A stretch of 64,000 nt of DNA from Exiguobacterium sp. FSL W8-0210 (GCF_038006045.1 NZ_JBBOUK010000001.1:2149001-2213000); one strand, 5' to 3'; positions 1-9,406 are shown, counted from the first letter of the stretch. Program-made: numbers and translations. Notes: a model not told the origin generated them from the sequence alone.

Positions 1-973
1 TCTCCCCGACGATTTCTTCTAAAATATCCTCAAGGGTGATCAAACCTGCCGTCCCTCCGAACTCATCAAGGACGACTGCCATATGGGACTGCTTGACTTT
101 GAGTTCCGGTAATAAATCCATCAATCGTGTCTGTAGGACGACGAACGATACCGGTCGAATCCATTCTCGGATATCAACGGAGCCGTTCTTCACGTATGCA
201 CGCAGAAAGTCCCGCTCCGATAATACACCGATGACGTGATCAATCGAATCCTTATAGACCGGTAGACGAGAATAGCCGCCCTTCTGGACTTCTGCAAGGA
301 TGTCTTCGAGCCGCGCATCGATATCAATCGCTTGAATGTCCATCCGTGGCGTCAACGCATCCTCGACCGTCGCATGTTGAAAATCAACTGCTTGATGAAC
401 GAGTTCAGCCTCTGCAAGCCCCATGATGCCCTCTTCCTGACTGATATCAACAAGTGCCTTGAGTTCCTGTTCGGTCACGAGCGGTCCTTTCGGATCTGCT
501 CCAATCAACCGAAGCGCAAACTGACGTAAGCGAAGTAACAGAAAAACGAGCGGTCGAAAGCACAGTAAGAAGAAACGCAGTGGACGTCCGATCAATAACA
601 CGTAACGTTCCGTATGTTCACGAGCATACGACTTCGGTATCAATTCTCCGAACAACAGCAACAGGAAAAACAGCGCAAGAAAGGCAACGGTTTGTGTTGC
701 GATCGTCTCGACGAACTGGATGATCCACCAGCCACCAAATAAGATAAAGGCGACGTTGACGATCGTATTCCCAATCAAAATCGACGTCAGTGTCTCTTCG
801 TAGCGTTGAAGTAAACGAAATACACGGGACGCACGCGCGTCCCCTGCTTCCGATTGGTGCAACAACCGCAACCGATTGACACTCGCGAGTGCTGTCTCGG
901 CTGAGGAAAAGAACGCGGATAACATGAGAATCGGAATTAACCAAACGAATGAAATCATGGGCAATGGGTCCAC
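1..973 (-). CDS. CorC/HlyC-type CNNM (DUF21) plus CBS membrane protein, partial
   Basis: The reading frame is open from a GTG start to the left edge of the window, so about 324 residues are visible and the C-terminus is missing. The N-terminal half has three or four hydrophobic segments and an AETALAS motif typical of the DUF21/CNNM transmembrane domain. The visible end contains DEFGGTAGLITLEDILEE, the hallmark of the CBS pair in the CorC/HlyC family. The family is linked to Mg2+ or cobalt efflux and is often mis-named hemolysin. The GTG at 973 has GGAG about 12 bases upstream; an in-frame ATG at 958 is the alternative. It follows obg on the same strand with a 38-base gap, where Bacillus has pheB. 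The family call is firm; the transported ion cannot be read from sequence. Confidence 0.85.
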   Translation of the reverse strand, partial: MDPLPMISFVWLIPILMLSAFFSSAETALASVNRLRLLHQSEAGDARASRVFRLLQRYEETLTSILIGNTIVNVAFILFGGWWIIQFVETIATQTVAFLALFFLLLLFGELIPKSYAREHTERYVLLIGRPLRFFLLCFRPLVFLLLRLRQFALRLIGADPKGPLVTEQELKALVDISQEEGIMGLAEAELVHQAVDFQHATVEDALTPRMDIQAIDIDARLEDILAEVQKGGYSRLPVYKDSIDHVIGVLSERDFLRAYVKNGSVDIREWIRPVSFVVLQTRLMDLLPELKVKQSHMAVVLDEFGGTAGLITLEDILEEIVGE

Positions 974-1011
974 GATGCTTTCACACTCCGTTTCCTAATG
1001 GAATGAATCGC

Positions 1012-2307
1012 TTAGAATGATGACTCGACGAATTCGAACTCGAAATCACGGATTCGAACGACATCGCCGTCGATCGCACCAAGACGACGTAACTCTTCGT
1101 CGACACCCATTTGACGCAGTGTCCGAGCGAAACGTTTAATCGATTCTTCACGCATGAAGTTCGTCATCGTGAAGAGTTTTTCGATGCGTGGTCCTTTGAT
1201 GACGAAGCAATCGTCTTCATCTTTCGTGATCGTAAAGCCAGCTTCTGGTGCTTCGTAACCGTAGACGACACGTGGTGTCGCTGTTTTCTCTTCGAGTTCC
1301 TCAAGACCGAATTCTGGTGTTGCATCGACGAGGTCAGCGATTCGGAATAACAGATCGCGTAAACCTTGACGTGTTGCTGCTGAAATCTCGAATACTTCAA
1401 GCTCTGGGAAAGCTTCCTTGAAGGCTTTAAGGTGTTCTGCCGCATCTGGCATGTCCATCTTGTTCGCGACGACGACTTGCGGACGTTCTGTTAAGCGGAG
1501 ATTATAGTCCGCGAGTTCTTTATTGATGATGTTGTAGTCTTCGATTGGATCGCGACCTTCCATCCCGCTCATGTCGATGACGTGTACGATGACTTTCGTC
1601 CGTTCGACGTGACGGAGGAACTGGTGACCGAGTCCGACACCTTCACTTGCACCTTCGATCAATCCTGGCAAGTCAGCCATGACGAAACTACGGCTATCTT
1701 CCGTTTCGACGACACCGATGTTCGGTGTGATCGTCGTGAAGTGATATGCGCCGATTTTCGGGCGTGCGGCTGAAACGACGGATAACATCGTTGATTTTCC
1801 GACGCTTGGGAAACCGACGAGACCGACGTCTGCTAGCATCTTCAGCTCAAGTTTCAAGTACTTCTCTTCTCCTGGCTCACCGTTTTCAGCGTGCTCAGGT
1901 GCTGGGTTGGCTGGTGTCGCAAAACGTGTATTTCCACGTCCGCCACGTCCACCTTTTGCGACGATCGCTTGTTGTCCGTGATGGACGAGGTCAGCGATGA
2001 CCGCATTCGTATCATCATCGTAGACGACTGTACCGGGTGGGACCTTGACGATTAAATGCTCGGCTTTACGACCGTGCATGCCTTTTGACATACCGTTTTC
2101 ACCTTGAACCGCTTTAAAGTGACGTTTGTAACGGAAGTCCATCAATGTCCGAAGTCCTTCGTCGACTTCGAGGACGACGTGAGCCCCGTGACCACCGTCA
2201 CCGCCGGCAGGACCGCCGTCCGGAACGTATTTCTCGCGACGGAACGCTACTTGCCCACGTCCTCCGTCACCTGCTTTTACATAAATATTTACCTGATCGA
2301 CAAACAT
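1012..2307 (-). CDS. obg: GTPase Obg (ribosome assembly)
   Basis: Obg is an essential GTPase of 50S subunit maturation and, in Bacillus, of the general stress cascade. The 431-residue protein has the glycine-rich Obg fold at the N-terminus ([18 protein letters not shown]), a G domain with G1 [10 protein letters not shown]3 DLPGLIEGA and G4 NKMD, and a C-terminal OCT domain ending about residue 430. Length and domain order match Bacillus Obg. The start has AGAGGAGG at the right distance. It lies 15 bases downstream of the spo0B-like gene, the same order as in Bacillus, so co-transcription is likely. Confidence 0.97.
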   Translation of the reverse strand: MFVDQVNIYVKAGDGGRGQVAFRREKYVPDGGPAGGDGGHGAHVVLEVDEGLRTLMDFRYKRHFKAVQGENGMSKGMHGRKAEHLIVKVPPGTVVYDDDTNAVIADLVHHGQQAIVAKGGRGGRGNTRFATPANPAPEHAENGEPGEEKYLKLELKMLADVGLVGFPSVGKSTMLSVVSAARPKIGAYHFTTITPNIGVVETEDSRSFVMADLPGLIEGASEGVGLGHQFLRHVERTKVIVHVIDMSGMEGRDPIEDYNIINKELADYNLRLTERPQVVVANKMDMPDAAEHLKAFKEAFPELEVFEISAATRQGLRDLLFRIADLVDATPEFGLEELEEKTATPRVVYGYEAPEAGFTITKDEDDCFVIKGPRIEKLFTMTNFMREESIKRFARTLRQMGVDEELRRLGAIDGDVVRIRDFEFEFVESSF

Positions 2308-2322
2308 GTCGGATCCCTCCTC

Positions 2323-2805
2323 TTACTTCTCTTCCTCAAACGGAAGACTTTCAATCTCAATCACACACTCATTTTCCGTCTGCGACTCGATTTCCATCGG
2401 CGTCACTAGATCCTTAAGGCGCGACATATCTAGTAGATCCCGATAGATCTCGATGGTCACGCCCTCGTGGAAGGTCACGGATACTTCTCCTACTCCTACA
2501 TCAATCATGGTGATGGCTGCTTCGACGAGTTGCTTCAGCCGCTCATCTTCCATGTGGGGTGCTCCGATGACATCATACGTCACAGTTTTGCCTGACCATT
2601 CAGCTTGCAGCAACGCCAGTGCGGTTTTCGGCAATCCGATTCGCGCTAGACGTCCTTCCCGAGATGCTTGCTCCCGGTACGCCGAACAGATCGACTCGAC
2701 TGCTTGTTCGTCTCCGATCGCGCCATACGAACGGACGAGTTGTATCCGGTTCAACCACTCGTGACGAAGAGTCTTTAAAAGATCAAGTACCTGTTGTTCC
2801 TCCAT
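2323..2805 (-). CDS. spo0B: Spo0B-like sporulation phosphotransferase relic
   Basis: In Bacillus, Spo0B passes phosphate from Spo0F to Spo0A. This 160-residue protein starts with a helical hairpin carrying LRHEWLNRIQLVRSYG, which matches the Spo0B H-box and places the phosphoacceptor histidine at residue 15. The rest resembles the degenerate ATPase-like lid of Spo0B and shows no kinase N or G box. It lacks about 15-20 N-terminal residues relative to B. subtilis Spo0B. Its place between rpmA and obg is the ancestral one, and AGGAGGG precedes the ATG. A terminator separates it from rpmA. The assignment rests on the H-box plus synteny. Its role here is unclear because neighbouring sporulation genes are absent. 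Confidence 0.8.
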   Translation of the reverse strand: MEEQQVLDLLKTLRHEWLNRIQLVRSYGAIGDEQAVESICSAYREQASREGRLARIGLPKTALALLQAEWSGKTVTYDVIGAPHMEDERLKQLVEAAITMIDVGVGEVSVTFHEGVTIEIYRDLLDMSRLKDLVTPMEIESQTENECVIEIESLPFEEEK

Positions 2806-2820
2806 CGGTCGTTCCCTCCT

Positions 2821-2862
2821 AAAAAAACAGACCCTAACCCTCGAAAGTGGCTAGAGTCTGCT
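2821..2862 (-). terminator. Rho-independent terminator after rpmA
   Basis: On the minus strand a stem of about 13 pairs (CAGACTCTAGCC against GGTTAGGGTCTG, with mismatches) is followed by seven T. It lies between rpmA and the spo0B-like gene, so the obg part of the cluster may depend on read-through or its own promoter. Confidence 0.8.
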
Positions 2863-2872
2863 TCGTCGATCC

Positions 2873-3151
2873 TTATGCTGGGTAAACGCTGACTTGTTTC
2901 TTGTCGCGTCCGAGACGTTCGAAACGAACGACACCAGTTGCAGTTGCGAAAAGTGTATCATCGCCACCACGTCCGACGTTCATACCTGGGTGAATCTTCG
3001 TACCGCGTTGACGGTAGAGGATTGAACCAGCAGAAACAGTTTGACCGTCTGCACGTTTCGCCCCAAGGCGTTTCGATTGCGAGTCACGACCGTTCTTTGT
3101 CGAACCTACCCCTTTTTTCGATGCGAAGAACTGAAGATTAAGTTTCAACAT
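2873..3151 (-). CDS. rpmA: Large-subunit ribosomal protein L27
   Basis: The 92-residue protein is L27 of the 50S subunit, whose N-terminus reaches the peptidyl-transferase centre. It has the Firmicutes-type extension MLKLNLQFF followed by [21 protein letters not shown], so residues 1-9 should be removed by the Prp protease after Phe9. AGGAGG lies upstream of the ATG. The gene directly follows prp, as in most Firmicutes. Confidence 0.97.
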   Translation of the reverse strand: MLKLNLQFFASKKGVGSTKNGRDSQSKRLGAKRADGQTVSAGSILYRQRGTKIHPGMNVGRGGDDTLFATATGVVRFERLGRDKKQVSVYPA

Positions 3152-3165
3152 GTGGAATCCACCTC

Positions 3166-3504
3166 CTATACTTGTTCAAGTTGGATAAACTCACCGTAAC
3201 TTTCAGCGATGGTACCAAGCTGGACCAAAGTCGCCTCCAGTAACAATTGGGTGCGTTCACTGACATCCGGTGCTAAGTCAGCATACGGTTCTACATAAAA
3301 GTAGCCACCCTCTTGTTGTTCTGCCATTTCAAGGAGCAGGACCTGCCCGAGTAATGCTTCTATGGCATTGTATGCCCCGAAAATCACCGACGAGACGCCG
3401 GCACAGACAAGGTCGAGACCTGGTTCTGCGAACTCGGCATGTCCTGTCACTTCGATGGAGCGGACGAGTTCCGCTTCATCTCGTCGAATCTTGACACGTA
3501 TCAT
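3166..3504 (-). CDS. prp: Ribosomal-processing cysteine protease Prp (YsxB family)
   Basis: Prp cleaves the N-terminal extension of L27. The 112-residue protein has the two conserved catalytic motifs: GHAEF with His22 and LVCAGVSS with Cys34. It sits between rplU (3-base gap) and rpmA, the standard order, and its ribosome-binding site is weak, which suggests translational coupling to rplU. The substrate with the expected cleavage motif is encoded immediately downstream. Confidence 0.95.
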   Translation of the reverse strand: MIRVKIRRDEAELVRSIEVTGHAEFAEPGLDLVCAGVSSVIFGAYNAIEALLGQVLLLEMAEQQEGGYFYVEPYADLAPDVSERTQLLLEATLVQLGTIAESYGEFIQLEQV

Positions 3505-3507
3505 GGC

Positions 3508-3816
3508 TTACGCTTCGATTTTCTCGATGCGGACCTTCGTGTAAGGTTGACGGTGACCTTGCTTACGACGGTAGTTCTTTTTCGCTTTCATTTTGAAGAC
3601 AGTGATCTTTTTCGCGCGAGCGTGTTTGATGACCGTTGCTACGACCTTCGCACCTTCTACGAGTGGAGCGCCGACTTTAACATCGTCACCACCAAGGATC
3701 AATACTTCACCAAATTCAACTGTGCTGTCGACGTCTGCGTTTAATTTCTCAACGTAGATTTCTTGGCCAGCTTCAACTTTGACTTGTTTACCACCAGTTT
3801 TGATAATTGCGTACAT
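3508..3816 (-). CDS. rplU: Large-subunit ribosomal protein L21
   Basis: The 102-residue L21 starts [18 protein letters not shown] and ends with the conserved KTRIEK-like tail (KVRIEKIEA). The frame extends three codons upstream to a GTG, but that GTG overlaps the AGGAGG ribosome-binding site, which is correctly spaced only for the ATG at 3816. It is first in the rplU-prp-rpmA operon and is preceded by an L21 leader and a strong promoter. Confidence 0.96.
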   Translation of the reverse strand: MYAIIKTGGKQVKVEAGQEIYVEKLNADVDSTVEFGEVLILGGDDVKVGAPLVEGAKVVATVIKHARAKKITVFKMKAKKNYRRKQGHRQPYTKVRIEKIEA

Positions 3817-3827
3817 TACGTGCACCT

Positions 3828-3925
3828 CCTCTTAGGAACTCAGACTCGCCATCACGGGCAGCGGATGCTTTAAAACCCGGTCTGTGCGGTTGTAGTCATT
3901 TGGGTGCTTCCAAACGAACTAACGT
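3828..3925 (-). ncRNA. Ribosomal protein L21 leader
   Basis: The transcribed leader between the rplU promoter and start contains ACCGGGTTTTAAAGCATCCG and GCCCGTGATGGC, resembling the L21 leader RNA found upstream of rplU in Firmicutes and thought to mediate autoregulation. Several short pairings can be drawn. The call rests on position and recalled motif; a covariance-model match would settle it. Confidence 0.6.
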
Positions 3926-3930
3926 TATTC

Positions 3931-3960
3931 AGAATACCAAACGTTCTTCTACCTTGTCAA
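3931..3960 (-). promoter_or_regulatory. Sigma-A-type promoter of rplU operon
   Basis: The -35 TTGACA is perfect (3960-3955) and the -10 is TATTCT (3936-3931), with an 18-base spacer. It lies immediately after the rng stop codon, giving the ribosomal-protein operon its own start. Confidence 0.75.
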
Positions 3961-3975
3961 TGCTGTTCTGAAGGA

Positions 3976-5316
3976 TTATTCCGATCGCTTGATGAAATCG
4001 AGACAGTCCTGTGACGACCCCGTGAACAGGACCGCTGGATCGCCTTCGAGCACATGGACTTCGAGCGGTTGACGAGAGATGAATTCGTCTTGCAACAGAT
4101 GCCGTGGTGCGCGAATCACGACCGCTTCCGCATAGGTCGCAATCTCAAGTAACTTCGGTTCAATCAAGCGATAGACACTCAATCGCGTCCACTGCCCGGA
4201 TTCCTGTGAGCGTTCCTGTAGCGATTTTCCGTGACGTTGTCGTGTCAGTTCACATAAGCCCATCTTCGTAAAGCCATAAACTTCGATTTGTTTCGTCTCG
4301 AGTGCGGCTCGTTCTTTGAGAAGTTGCGTCACCCGTGTCTGACCTTTACTAGAGCCACGGAGGAAATCGATCGCAATCATACCACTGATGTTGCGCAACC
4401 GTAGTTGGCGCATGACTTCGACGGCAGCCGCTTCATTGATTTGATCAAACGTCCGCTTTTGTTCCTTGACGGAGATCGTCTTCCCACTGTTGACGTCGAT
4501 GACAGTCATCGTCTCGACCTCTTCAATCAAGAGATACGCTCCCCCGTCAAGCCAGACGACCCGTTGCATCGCCTTCTCGATTGCGCCATCGATCGCTTCC
4601 ATCTCGGGTAAGCGTCCTTTTCGTAGCGACCGTTCGACGGACAGACCAAGCAATTCCAGGCGTTCCTTTTCCTGACGCGTCATGACGAGCGCATCGGTGA
4701 CATGTGGAAGTCGTTTTGCTTCCTGAACGATCAGTGCCTCGTCTTGTTCAAGACGCGGTGCCTGCATGAGTTCTTGATGTCGTGTCCGTAATGACTGAAG
4801 CTCTTGCTTCAATTCGTCAATTGATGCTTTTGCTGCCTCCGTCCGGTAGAGAATCCCCTCTTCGTCCGTCGTCGTCAATTGCTCCGCCAGTTGACGCTGA
4901 ACGACGAGATCCAGCTTTCGACTGAAACGGACGCGACGACCATACGGGAAATAAACGAGATAACGTCCACCATAGGTGATGTTCTGCGTCACTTTGTGTT
5001 GTTTTGGTGCGACCCCTTCCTTGACGACCTGGACAAGTAACGTCTGTCCGACCTGGACGGCTTGTCCAATCGTTGGTACGTCCGGATAGCGGCGAAGTGC
5101 TTCCACCGTCTCATTTAGCGGTAAATAAAGCGGTGTACCGTCAGTCGCGATCAAAAAGGCTGCCCCGAGCGTCGGATGCAACCGATCGACCTTTGCATAG
5201 ACGAATGTGCCGACCCGGATCTCGTCACGCATCCGTTCATGATATTCAATCAATCGACCGCCTTCGACCAATGCTAATCGTTCAAGCGAAGCGGTCTGTT
5301 CACTAATCCATCGCAT
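3976..5316 (-). CDS. rng: Ribonuclease E/G family endoribonuclease
   Basis: The 446-residue protein is a compact RNase G/E: an S1 domain near residues 35-110 (GTFVYAKVDRLHPTLGAAF), then the catalytic domain with the metal-binding aspartates in MTVIDVNSGK and GMIAIDFLRG, and a C-terminal part ending near the end of the catalytic core, without an RNase E scaffold region. The family cleaves single-stranded RNA in rRNA maturation and mRNA decay. It starts with ATG behind GGAGGG. It occupies the minD-rplU interval, where Bacillus has spoIVFA and spoIVFB. Some Gram-positives carry RNase E/G alongside RNase Y or J; that background cannot be judged here. Confidence 0.93.
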   Translation of the reverse strand: MRWISEQTASLERLALVEGGRLIEYHERMRDEIRVGTFVYAKVDRLHPTLGAAFLIATDGTPLYLPLNETVEALRRYPDVPTIGQAVQVGQTLLVQVVKEGVAPKQHKVTQNITYGGRYLVYFPYGRRVRFSRKLDLVVQRQLAEQLTTTDEEGILYRTEAAKASIDELKQELQSLRTRHQELMQAPRLEQDEALIVQEAKRLPHVTDALVMTRQEKERLELLGLSVERSLRKGRLPEMEAIDGAIEKAMQRVVWLDGGAYLLIEEVETMTVIDVNSGKTISVKEQKRTFDQINEAAAVEVMRQLRLRNISGMIAIDFLRGSSKGQTRVTQLLKERAALETKQIEVYGFTKMGLCELTRQRHGKSLQERSQESGQWTRLSVYRLIEPKLLEIATYAEAVVIRAPRHLLQDEFISRQPLEVHVLEGDPAVLFTGSSQDCLDFIKRSE

Positions 5317-5329
5317 ACTGATCCCTCCA

Positions 5330-5372
5330 AAAAAATTAGACTAGGCACGACGCTGTCGTCCTAGTCTAATTT
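5330..5372 (-). terminator. Rho-independent terminator after minD
   Basis: The minus strand forms AATTAGACTAGG against CCTAGTCTAATT around a small inner pairing, followed by a T run. It separates the mre-min operon from rng. Confidence 0.85.
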
Positions 5373-5379
5373 CCCATTC

Positions 5380-6183
5380 TTATTTCATCCCAAGCATCTT
5401 CTTCAATTTGACGAAGAAGCCTTTTTGCGGTTGTTCGTTTAAATCAAGCAGTGGCACGGATTCTCCAAGAATCCGGCGGGCGATGTTTCGGTATCCGAGT
5501 CCAGCCCGGTTATCTGGATTCATCGTCACAGGCACACCACGGTGGGAAGCGGCGATGACTTCTTCATCATCGATGATCAGACCAAGTAGATCAATCGAAA
5601 GAATACGCATGATCTCATCGATGTCGAGCATATCACCTGATGCCATCATGTGTGACCGCACCCGATTAATGACGAGTTTCGGAACGATGTTACGTTCTGA
5701 GCGCTCGAGCATCCCGATGATCCGGTCCGCATCCTGAACGGCTGCTTTTTCCGGTGTCGTCACGACGACGGCTTCATCGGCTCCTGCGATTGCATTCATG
5801 AAGCCTTGTTCGATTCCGGCAGGGCAGTCGATCAAAACGAAGTCGTATTCAAGTTTCAGTGTATCGATGATTGCCTTCACCTGTTCGGGTGTGACGGAGG
5901 ACTTATCCTTTGATTGAGCAGCAGGCAACAGATACATCTCTTCAAAACGTTTATCGCGGACGAGCGCTTGGTGCAACTTACATTGCCCCGTCACGACGTC
6001 AACGATGTTATAGATACTCCGGTTATCGAGACCAAGCACGATATCCAGATTGCGTAACCCGATATCCGTATCGACGAGACAAACGGAATGTCCCATCAAT
6101 GCAAGTGCTGTTCCGATGTTCGCAGTCGTCGTTGTCTTACCGACACCACCTTTACCGGATGTGACGACGATGGCGCGTCCCAT
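5380..6183 (-). CDS. minD: Septum site-determining ATPase MinD
   Basis: MinD is the membrane-cycling ATPase that places MinC at the cell poles. The deviant Walker A motif is SGKGGVGKTTT, followed by DTDIGLRNLD and DCPAGIEQG. The C-terminus (KGFFVKLKKMLGMK) is an amphipathic membrane-targeting helix. The start at 6183 (MGRAIVVTSGKGG) has GGAGG upstream and gives 267 residues, matching Bacillus MinD. The frame continues upstream to ATGs at 6201 and 6228 and a GTG at 6237, and the 6228 ATG also has a usable GAGGGTG, so a longer N-terminus is possible. It follows minC directly. Confidence 0.95.
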   Translation of the reverse strand: MGRAIVVTSGKGGVGKTTTTANIGTALALMGHSVCLVDTDIGLRNLDIVLGLDNRSIYNIVDVVTGQCKLHQALVRDKRFEEMYLLPAAQSKDKSSVTPEQVKAIIDTLKLEYDFVLIDCPAGIEQGFMNAIAGADEAVVVTTPEKAAVQDADRIIGMLERSERNIVPKLVINRVRSHMMASGDMLDIDEIMRILSIDLLGLIIDDEEVIAASHRGVPVTMNPDNRAGLGYRNIARRILGESVPLLDLNEQPQKGFFVKLKKMLGMK

Positions 6184-6233
6184 GTTCGTCTTCGCCTCCA
6201 TATGTACCTGTTCTTTCACTTGTTCCATATCCG

Positions 6234-6908
6234 TCACCCTCTTTCACTATCAATCGCAAACTGATCCATCCGCGCGAGCGGAACGGTTTGAAGGCGGGAG
6301 AATTCGACCCCGTCTTCACCTAAAAATGCACAACCCATATCGAGAGCAGGAATCGGTGCGTCCTCCGGTTCCTCATGGACGGTGCCAGCGACCGCAATCC
6401 ACTTCGGTTGCAACACGCTCGCCGCGATGACGGCTTCCGTATTGCCACCTTTCCCGGCATGAACGGTCCCCCGTAACGCACCGAGACAATAGATACTTCC
6501 TGTCGCATGGACGACCGCTCCCGGATTGATATCTCCGATGATGACGATCGAGCCTTCGACGTCTAATACGTGCCCACTGCGTGCCGTGCCACCGAAATAG
6601 TGGAACGTTCGCTCTCCGTACAAGGCTTTTGCCTCGTCCTTCGTGATGCACTCACTGTCATAACCTTTGAAAGAGAAGGAATCATGTCGCGCGACGATAG
6701 ATTCGACGGCCGTCAACACCCCTTCATCGACATAACGTCGACCGAAGAAGAAGGTGATCGGTACGGCGCGTCCGTTCTCGACGGATTTGTCCGCAAGCGT
6801 CAACTCTAAATCGTCAAGAAATTCATCCACACTGCACCTTTCATTCACATAGACGGCGAGGCCACCACGATGACCTTTCATCGTTACATAACGTTTACGC
6901 TCAATCAT
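6234..6908 (-). CDS. minC: Septum formation inhibitor MinC
   Basis: MinC blocks FtsZ assembly away from midcell when bound to MinD. The 224-residue protein has the N-terminal MinC domain (MIERKRYVTMKGHRGGLAVYV) and the C-terminal beta-helix with the conserved RSGHVLDVEGSIVIIGDINPG and GSIYCLGALRGTVHAG stretches. It is followed within a few bases by minD and preceded by mreD. The mreBCD-minCD order is that of Bacillus. No divIVA or minE is in the window. Confidence 0.96.
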   Translation of the reverse strand: MIERKRYVTMKGHRGGLAVYVNERCSVDEFLDDLELTLADKSVENGRAVPITFFFGRRYVDEGVLTAVESIVARHDSFSFKGYDSECITKDEAKALYGERTFHYFGGTARSGHVLDVEGSIVIIGDINPGAVVHATGSIYCLGALRGTVHAGKGGNTEAVIAASVLQPKWIAVAGTVHEEPEDAPIPALDMGCAFLGEDGVEFSRLQTVPLARMDQFAIDSERG

Positions 6909-6911
6909 GAC

Positions 6912-7415
6912 TCATCCTCTTTTCTCGTCAAGGGTCGACTGCACGAGTCGGGTCATCGGATAATACAGGATGATGATCCCGATCAACTGCGCAACCAGAC
7001 TCCTTGGAATGATCTGTGTCGCGAGTTCCTGGAAGGAGACTCCGACACCCACGACCGAAGCCGTGAAGAAATATATATCGAGTTCATACAAAATGGCACT
7101 GAACGTGAACGTGACAAGAATCGTCAATACGTTCTCCTTTACATATTTTAGCACGAAGCTACTAAAAAGCGGAATGGCGGATAACGCAAATAAGTAAATG
7201 CCGATGATATCCGAATAGACGAAATCATACAACAATCCGAAGACGAGTCCGAATCCGAGTGCCTGTTCGAGTTTTCCATATCGACCAAGGAACATCAATC
7301 CGATCAATGTCGCATGAATGACATATGGCGATCCATCTCCAAGAGGTCCTGCGAACAGCGTTCCTTCCAAGATGAAAAGAAGGAACACGGCGAAAAACAA
7401 CTTAACGTTATTCAC
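6912..7415 (-). CDS. mreD: Rod-shape protein MreD
   Basis: This is a 167-residue integral membrane protein with five or six hydrophobic segments, starting MNNVKLFFAVFLLFILEGT. MreD is part of the elongasome with MreB and MreC. The start is a GTG at 7415 behind GGGAGGGG and overlaps the end of mreC by eight bases. The frame could be extended to 7469, but that would overlap mreC needlessly. Sequence conservation in MreD is low; the call relies on hydropathy, length and the mreB-mreC-mreD-minC order. Confidence 0.9.
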   Translation of the reverse strand: MNNVKLFFAVFLLFILEGTLFAGPLGDGSPYVIHATLIGLMFLGRYGKLEQALGFGLVFGLLYDFVYSDIIGIYLFALSAIPLFSSFVLKYVKENVLTILVTFTFSAILYELDIYFFTASVVGVGVSFQELATQIIPRSLVAQLIGIIILYYPMTRLVQSTLDEKRG

Positions 7416-8292
7416 GAGTGTCCCCTCCCTTATCGGTCTCAGCGAAAGGTTCCTTCGCTTCGCGTTCAATCACGAAGACATGACCGAACTGTTCGAAGTC
7501 TGCTGCCGGTTTGACGTATGCGATTTTTGAAGCCCCATACTGATCGGATTTCACTTCCGTGATTTTTCCGATGACGATCCCACTCGGATACTTTCCACCA
7601 AGACCTGACGTCGTGACGGTCTGCCCTTTTTTCAGCTTCGCGTCGTTCGGAATTTTCGTGAACTTGAGTAATTTCGTTTCTTCATCAAACCCCTCGATCG
7701 TACCGAAAACACCTTTTCCCTTCGTATCGTCAGCCGTTGCCGAGACGTTATTCGTGCGACTCGTATCCGACATCAACTGTACGAGAGACGTATAGGCGCT
7801 CGCTTGGATGACGCGACCAATTAGTCCGTCTGCTGTTACAACGGCCATGTTCGCCTTGACACCCTTTTGTTCACCGATGTTGATCGTCACGAACCGTTGC
7901 CATTCAGATGCCGTCCGACCAATCATCTCTGCCGGTAACAACTTGTAGTCGCGGATCGATCCGTTCAGGTCGAGCATATCCTTCAATTCTTTATTCTCAC
8001 GCTCAAGATCACGGACTTTGACCGCATTACCAGCATAGTCATTCAATCGTGATTTCAAGTGTTCGTTCTCTTTGTAAACGTCACGCACTTCTCTAATCGA
8101 AGTGACCGTATCATCAATCCAGCCAATCGGTGTCGCGAAAAGGCGTTGACCGACGCCCGCGGTATCACGCACGAAGCTTTGATACCAGTGGGATTGGTTA
8201 CGCCCTTGCAGCGAAATGCCGATCAAAATCACCAAAAGGAGAAAACTAAGGAGTGTGATGAGCAGTTTTCGATTGTTTAAAAATCGCTTCAT
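7408..8292 (-). CDS. mreC: Rod-shape protein MreC
   Basis: The 294-residue protein has one N-terminal transmembrane helix (about residues 8-27), a coiled coil (about 65-110, rich in heptad-like E, L and K) and the MreC beta-domain with GQTVTTSGLGGKYPSGIVIGKI. MreC scaffolds cell-wall enzymes outside the membrane. It lies 14 bases after mreB and overlaps mreD. Confidence 0.95.
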   Translation of the reverse strand: MKRFLNNRKLLITLLSFLLLVILIGISLQGRNQSHWYQSFVRDTAGVGQRLFATPIGWIDDTVTSIREVRDVYKENEHLKSRLNDYAGNAVKVRDLERENKELKDMLDLNGSIRDYKLLPAEMIGRTASEWQRFVTINIGEQKGVKANMAVVTADGLIGRVIQASAYTSLVQLMSDTSRTNNVSATADDTKGKGVFGTIEGFDEETKLLKFTKIPNDAKLKKGQTVTTSGLGGKYPSGIVIGKITEVKSDQYGASKIAYVKPAADFEQFGHVFVIEREAKEPFAETDKGGDTRE

Positions 8293-8306
8293 CGCTCATC
8301 CCATCC

Positions 8307-9341
8307 TTATCTTTTTTGCGAGATGCCTGATTTCGAACGAAGGACATTCATCATCTCGAGTGATTTTCCTGTACCGATTGCGACACAATCGAGTGCATTT
8401 TCTGCAACGAGTGTCAAAATACGTGTTTCGTCTTCGATGACAGCATCGAGGTTCTTTAAGAGAGCCCCACCGCCAGTCAGAACGATACCGCGGTCCATGA
8501 CGTCTGCTGATAATTCAGGAGGTGTCTGCTCAAGCGTGTGCTTGACACCCGCAAGAATCGCATCGACCGTATCTGAAAGTGCATCACAAATTTCGGCACT
8601 TGTGACTTCAATCTGTTTTGGAAGACCTGTCACGAGATCGCGTCCACGGATCTCCATCGTTTCATTTTCTGATTCTTCATCGATGCGTGCGTAACCGATT
8701 GTCATTTTCAACGTCTCAGCTGTCCGCTCCCCGATCATCAGGTTGTACTTCGACTTGATGTAACGAATGATGGATTCATCCATCTCGTCTCCACCGACAC
8801 GAATCGATTGACTCGTGACGATACCACCGAGTGAGATAACAGCAACTTCCGTCGTACCACCACCGATATCAACGACCATCGAGCCTGTTGGTTCTGAAAC
8901 CGGAAGACCTGCACCGATTGCTGCTGCAAATGGTTCTTCAATCGTGTACGCTTCACGCGCTCCCGCAAGTTTCGCTGCATCTTCAACCGCACGTTTTTCG
9001 ACCGATGTAATCCCACTTGGTACACAGATCATGACGTTTGTTTTTGAAGAGAACAAACCTTTTTTCTTCGAAGCTTGATCCATGAAGTATTTGATCATCG
9101 TAGCGGTTGTCTCATAATCCGCGATAACCCCGTCTTTCATCGGGCGTCGTGCTGTCACGTTACCCGGCGTACGACCGATCATGTTTTTCGCTGCGTTACC
9201 GACCGCTTCAATTTTTCCTGTATCCGTACGGAAAGCGACGACGGACGGTTCGCGGACGACGATTCCTTGCCCCTTTACATACACGAGCGTGTTAGCCGTA
9301 CCTAAGTCAATGCCGATTTCACGGCTGAATGATCCAAACAT
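8307..9341 (-). CDS. mreB: Rod-shape actin MreB
   Basis: MreB is the bacterial actin that directs lateral wall growth. The 344-residue protein has phosphate-1 [13 protein letters not shown], phosphate-2 [18 protein letters not shown] and the adenosine motif [22 protein letters not shown] precedes the ATG. It heads the mreBCD-minCD operon behind its own promoter. Confidence 0.97.
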   Translation of the reverse strand: MFGSFSREIGIDLGTANTLVYVKGQGIVVREPSVVAFRTDTGKIEAVGNAAKNMIGRTPGNVTARRPMKDGVIADYETTATMIKYFMDQASKKKGLFSSKTNVMICVPSGITSVEKRAVEDAAKLAGAREAYTIEEPFAAAIGAGLPVSEPTGSMVVDIGGGTTEVAVISLGGIVTSQSIRVGGDEMDESIIRYIKSKYNLMIGERTAETLKMTIGYARIDEESENETMEIRGRDLVTGLPKQIEVTSAEICDALSDTVDAILAGVKHTLEQTPPELSADVMDRGIVLTGGGALLKNLDAVIEDETRILTLVAENALDCVAIGTGKSLEMMNVLRSKSGISQKR

Positions 9342-9378
9342 TATTCAAAAAACCCCTCTCTGAGAATACACTTCACTA

Positions 9379-9406
9379 ATTATAACGGAAAAGCCTTCAT
9401 TGGAAA
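9379..9406 (-). promoter_or_regulatory. Promoter of mreB operon
   Basis: The -10 is a perfect TATAAT (9384-9379) and the -35 is TTTCCA (9406-9401), a four-of-six match, with a 16-base spacer. It sits 38 bases before the mreB start. Confidence 0.6.

Noticed and set aside
618-944. 108-residue frame in the CorC-like gene
   Set aside because: It is an off-frame shadow of the longer open frame that carries the DUF21 and CBS motifs.
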